A stretch of DNA of 64,000 bases, taken from contig CP126198.1 in assembly GCA_030272155.1 (NCBI GenBank), forward strand, positions 5,492,501 through 5,556,500, given 5' to 3'. Below, piece by piece: positions 61,288 to 64,000 of the stretch; position 1 is the first letter of the stretch; each line of letters starts with the position of its first letter. A program made the translations under genes and the position numbers. Under the pieces are notes generated by a model that saw nothing but the letters and a program-made list of their open reading frames with translations, ran no database searches and was not told the origin of the DNA. Origin of the DNA: Tetradesmus obliquus. Lineage: Eukaryota > Chlorophyta > Chlorophyceae > Sphaeropleales > Scenedesmaceae.

Positions 61288-62025
61288 CAGCAGCACCTCA
61301 TAGCAAGAGACACTGAGAGCGAATGTCCTTGTTCTGGTGTAGTATACATGTCATACTGTATTTGCAGTGCTTTACAACCAGCTTGTCACACTTGTTTGTA
61401 ACACTGCAGGTGATCCTGTACGACATCGGCAGCGGCAGCACAGAGGCCGCGCTGGTCAAGTACAGCGTGTACGGCAAGCCCGGCTCCTCGAAGGGTGTGA
61501 CCAACCAATTTGAGGTGCTGGACGTGGAGTGGGACCACAGGTGGGTGTAGTCGATTGGCTGGTGACAGGGCTGACTGTTTGAGAGCAGCTGCGGCTGCTG
61601 CTGTTGGCTCGCTGGCTGCTTTTTCTGTCGTGGTAGCGGTGTTGCTGTGGCTGCTGTTAGGCGTGCAGTGGTGTGTTGGGCCAGCGCAGCGTGATGTTTT
61701 GCAAGCCGGGCTCCTTCAAGGGCGTGACCAAACAGTTTGAGGTGCTGAACGTGGAGTGGGACCACAGGTGGGTGTAGTCGGTTGGCTATTGACAGGGCTG
61801 ATAGTTTGAGAGCAGCTGCGGCTGCTGCTGTTGGCTGGCTGGCTGGCTGCTTTTTCTGTTGTGGTATCGGTTTTGCTGTGGCTGCTGTTAGGCGTGCAGT
61901 GGTTTTGGGCCAGCGCAAAAGTGTTTTGCAGGCCGGGATCCTCCAAGGGCGTCACCAACTAGTTTGAGGTGCTGGACGTGGAGTGGGACCACAGGTAGGG
62001 GCCTGGCCTTGGTGACAAAAAGTCA

Positions 62026-62058
<33 letters not shown>

Positions 62059-64000
62059 GAGATGCGTATAAGCTAGTGCACTGGTGCAGCCCTCAAATTC
62101 TCACGCAGCTGCGTCTGTTGAAAGTCGTTGCTGTCCGCCAACACCGCCGCTGCTGCGGCTGCTGCTGCTGTTTTCTCTGTTTGTCTGCTGCTGGCTGCAG
62201 CCTGGGCAGCAACAGCCTTGACCTGCTGCTGGCGGAGCACTTTGCCAAGGAATTCATGGACAAGGGAGGCGGCGACGTCAGGTGGGGCAGCGCGGTCTCC
62301 CAGCACCATTAACATCTCCAATTCAGCCAACAGCAACATTAGCACCACCTGCTCCCCGCCCCAGTAATGCGGAAAACGGGTGCCAATCAGGCTGTGTGAG
62401 CAGGCTACATCAAATGAGACAGCAGCCGCAGCCATTCAACAACTCAGTTTGCTATGAATGCAGCCATAGCATATGGCCATCGGCCCACGGCCCATATCAG
62501 CATCAAGTGCAGGCAGGGGAGTACAGCAGGAGCAGCAGGCAGCGGGCCATGCCAGGTGGCTTGCACACATCTGGCCAGTGGAGCAGAGGTCGCAGCAGTA
62601 CTGAAGCAGCAGCAAGCGCAGCTACGAAAGCAGCAGCAGCCCGCAGGCAGCACCAGCAGCGGCATGCAGCAGCACCTCTGCAGAAGCGCTATTCAGCAGC
62701 AGGCAGCTATCAAGCCTGCGGCACCCGTGACAACAGGCCAGGATGCATATTCAACATAACCACTGGTGTCCCTGCTTACATGTTGTAAAATGAAAACTCA
62801 CCCGTTATAACCTCAAAGCAAGCATGCCGTGCTGCTTGCAGGAAGTCCCCCAAGGCCATGGCCAAGCTGCGCAAGCAGGTGCGCCGCACCAAGGAGGTGC
62901 TGTCAGCCAACAGCGCCGCCCCCATCAGCGTGGAGGAGCTGCACGAGGGCAAGGACTTCCAAAGTTCGATCAAGCGCGAGGAGTTTGAGGCGATGGCGGG
63001 AGACTACTGGAAGCGCGTGGCGGTGAGTGCGCTGCTGCTCGGCCGCTCTTTTGATGTGAAAAAATCATTTGTTTGGTTGTGTGCGGCTTTGGTCGGCAGG
63101 CGGCTGGGTGGAGATGTCTATGATGTGTGCGTGCAAGCCTGAACAAGCCCCTTGCTCTGAATCGCTGCGCACGCGCAGGCGCCGCTGACGAAGCTGCTGT
63201 CCCGCAATAGCCGCACTAACTATCGCCTATCTTGCCATCAACCTTCGTTTGCACTGTGCAGGCGCCGCTGACGAAGCTGCTGGCGCGCAACAAGCTTGCC
63301 GCCAAGGACGTGGACGCGGTGGAGCTGCTGGGAGGCGGCAGCCGCGTGCCCAAGCTGCAGGCGGAGCTGTCCGCAGCGCTGGGCGGCAGGTGCGTGTGGC
63401 CGTGTGACGGGTCTGGCCACACCAGCCAGTGGTGTGGTTTGTGCCAGACTGCAGGTTGCGCCTACACCCAGCAGGCTTCAACGTGTTGATGGGCTGGCCG
63501 TTGTTCATTGGTTTTGATTGCGACACGACTCACGCATGGTTTGTGTGTAGTCGTTGAACCGGTGGAGCTGCTAGGCGGAGGCAGCCGCGTGCCCAAGCTG
63601 CAGGCGGAGCTGTCCGCAGGGCTGGGCGGCAGGTGCGCTTGAGATGAGACCTCAGCAGCACTCAATTCGATGATGGGCAGAGTGTTTTGTGTTGCAAATA
63701 ATGTCTTATTGCAAGTTGCGTATCAATGCGCGCCCAAGCTGCAGGCGGAGCTGTCCGCAGCGCTGGGCGGCAGGTGCATGTGGTCAGCTGTGTTCATAAC
63801 AGTTCACTGGTGATGTGGTGTGTGTCTGCACGCAGCCCGTACCCAGCAGCAGCTGAGCACAGCTCGGCAAAACTGTGCACAGTGCGTGTTTGATGCTTGT
63901 TTTCGCGTTGATTGGGGTTGTATGTTTGCGCTGCTGCTGCTGCTGCTGCTGCCACCCGGCAGGCACCTGGATCGCCACCTGGATGATGACAAGGTGCTAG
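59501..64000 (+). CDS. HYOU1: ER HSP70 family chaperone, HYOU1/Lhs1 (GRP170) type, 5' part
   Basis: ER-lumen chaperone and nucleotide-exchange factor for BiP. Exons in the window: 59501-59935, 60808-61032, 61410-61540, 62201-62281, 62842-63022, 63262-63389 and 63963 onward (cut by the window end). All phases agree. A signal peptide (SCCLVALLACQLMLAAQGS) leads into MAIDLGSEYLKVCLVKPG, the first ATPase motif. Further landmarks are VVVVPAWFGVAQRQAVIDAA, YDIGSGSTEAALVKYSVYG (phosphate-2 motif), LLLAEHFAKEF and AVELLGGGSRVPKLQ (adenosine motif). The spacing follows HYOU1/HSP70-17 rather than BiP. The C-terminal holdase extension and any retention signal lie outside. Echoes flank exons 2, 3 and 6. 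Confidence 0.9.
60540..60768 (+). repeat. Two acceptor-side echoes of HSP70 exon 2
   Basis: TGCAG acceptors near 60545 and 60676 precede copies of AGIFQYAKQITDAQAGESVV (first copy AGTFQ, second AGKSVV) up to VVVVP, then a GTGTAT or TTGTAT sequence. The genuine acceptor is 60807. Confidence 0.93.
61251..61287 (+). repeat. (CAG)11 tract in HSP70 intron
   Basis: CAG units in the intron between exons 2 and 3. Orientation is opposite to the acceptor-linked CTG tracts. Confidence 0.85.
61688..61998 (+). repeat. Two donor-side echoes of HSP70 exon 3
   Basis: Copies of KPGSSKGVTNQFEVLDVEWD through the CACAG donor junction near 61695-61768 and 61930-61996. The first has KPGSFKGVTKQFEVLNVEWD. The second has TAG in place of the Gln codon before FEV. 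Intron sequence (TTGAGAGCAGCTGCGGCTGC) is duplicated with them. Confidence 0.93.
63175..63225 (+). repeat. Acceptor-side echo of HSP70 exon 6
   Basis: CGCAG followed by APLTKLLSRNSR, copying APLTKLLARNK, 83 bp upstream of the genuine acceptor. Confidence 0.9.
63552..63780 (+). repeat. Two donor-side echoes of HSP70 exon 6
   Basis: Copies of VELLGGGSRVPKLQAELSA through GGCAG and GTGC donor near 63556-63634, and a shorter one (PKLQAELSAALGG) near 63728-63778. Confidence 0.93.

Overview
This window is eukaryotic nuclear DNA, most likely from a chlorophycean green alga of the Tetradesmus/Scenedesmus type. That placement is an inference from four things: very short GT-AG exons in long introns, extreme (CAG/CTG)n density, a plastid phosphate translocator with a transit-like leader, and algal-style low-complexity Ala/Gln tails. 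No bacterial operons, tRNA, rRNA or CRISPR were recognised. All gene models were built by hand from splice sites, reading-phase continuity and protein-family resemblance, without any search.

Layout, left to right: (1) RGP1-like trafficking protein (-, 829-6114), head-to-head with a cyclin T/K/L-type cyclin (+, 6795-9744). (2) SET-domain protein (-, 11632-17390), head-to-head with a plastid sugar-phosphate translocator (+, 17802-22531). (3) DUF1279/FAM210-like membrane protein (+, 23486-25331). (4) Aurora-like Ser/Thr kinase (+, 27783-33127). (5) A 5.5-kb gene desert with a 37-bp minisatellite. (6) Secreted Cys-rich/EGF/NHL beta-propeller protein (-, 38606-43299). (7) ESF2/ABT1 ribosome-biogenesis factor (-, 44397-46954). 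(8) 20S proteasome beta5 subunit (-, 47479-51596), with a LINE relic in its last intron. (9) A small unknown secreted protein (-, 53741-55645). (10) A tentative SWIRM-like gene (+, about 57049-58286). (11) The 5' part of an ER HSP70 of the HYOU1/Lhs1 type (+, 59501 to the window end). These are ordinary housekeeping and signalling genes, not one pathway.

The unusual signal is structural. Almost every gene carries tandem 'echo' copies of its exon edges inside the neighbouring introns. Copies upstream of an exon repeat its 3' splice site plus the exon start. Copies downstream repeat the exon end plus its 5' splice site. Four genes also repeat the end of their last coding exon beyond the stop codon. 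I count roughly 80 echoes in at least nine loci, with periods of about 108-151 bp where regular. Some are dead (lost AG, frameshift, in-frame stop) and others have splice sites identical to the real exon. Intronic minisatellites at 8361-8525 and 41995-42500 look like extreme forms of the same process, iterating only a splice site. Many true acceptors sit directly on (CTG)nCAG tracts, up to about 55 CTG units. The window therefore records very active local tandem duplication at exon-intron junctions, which bears on intron gain, splice-site choice and alternative splicing.
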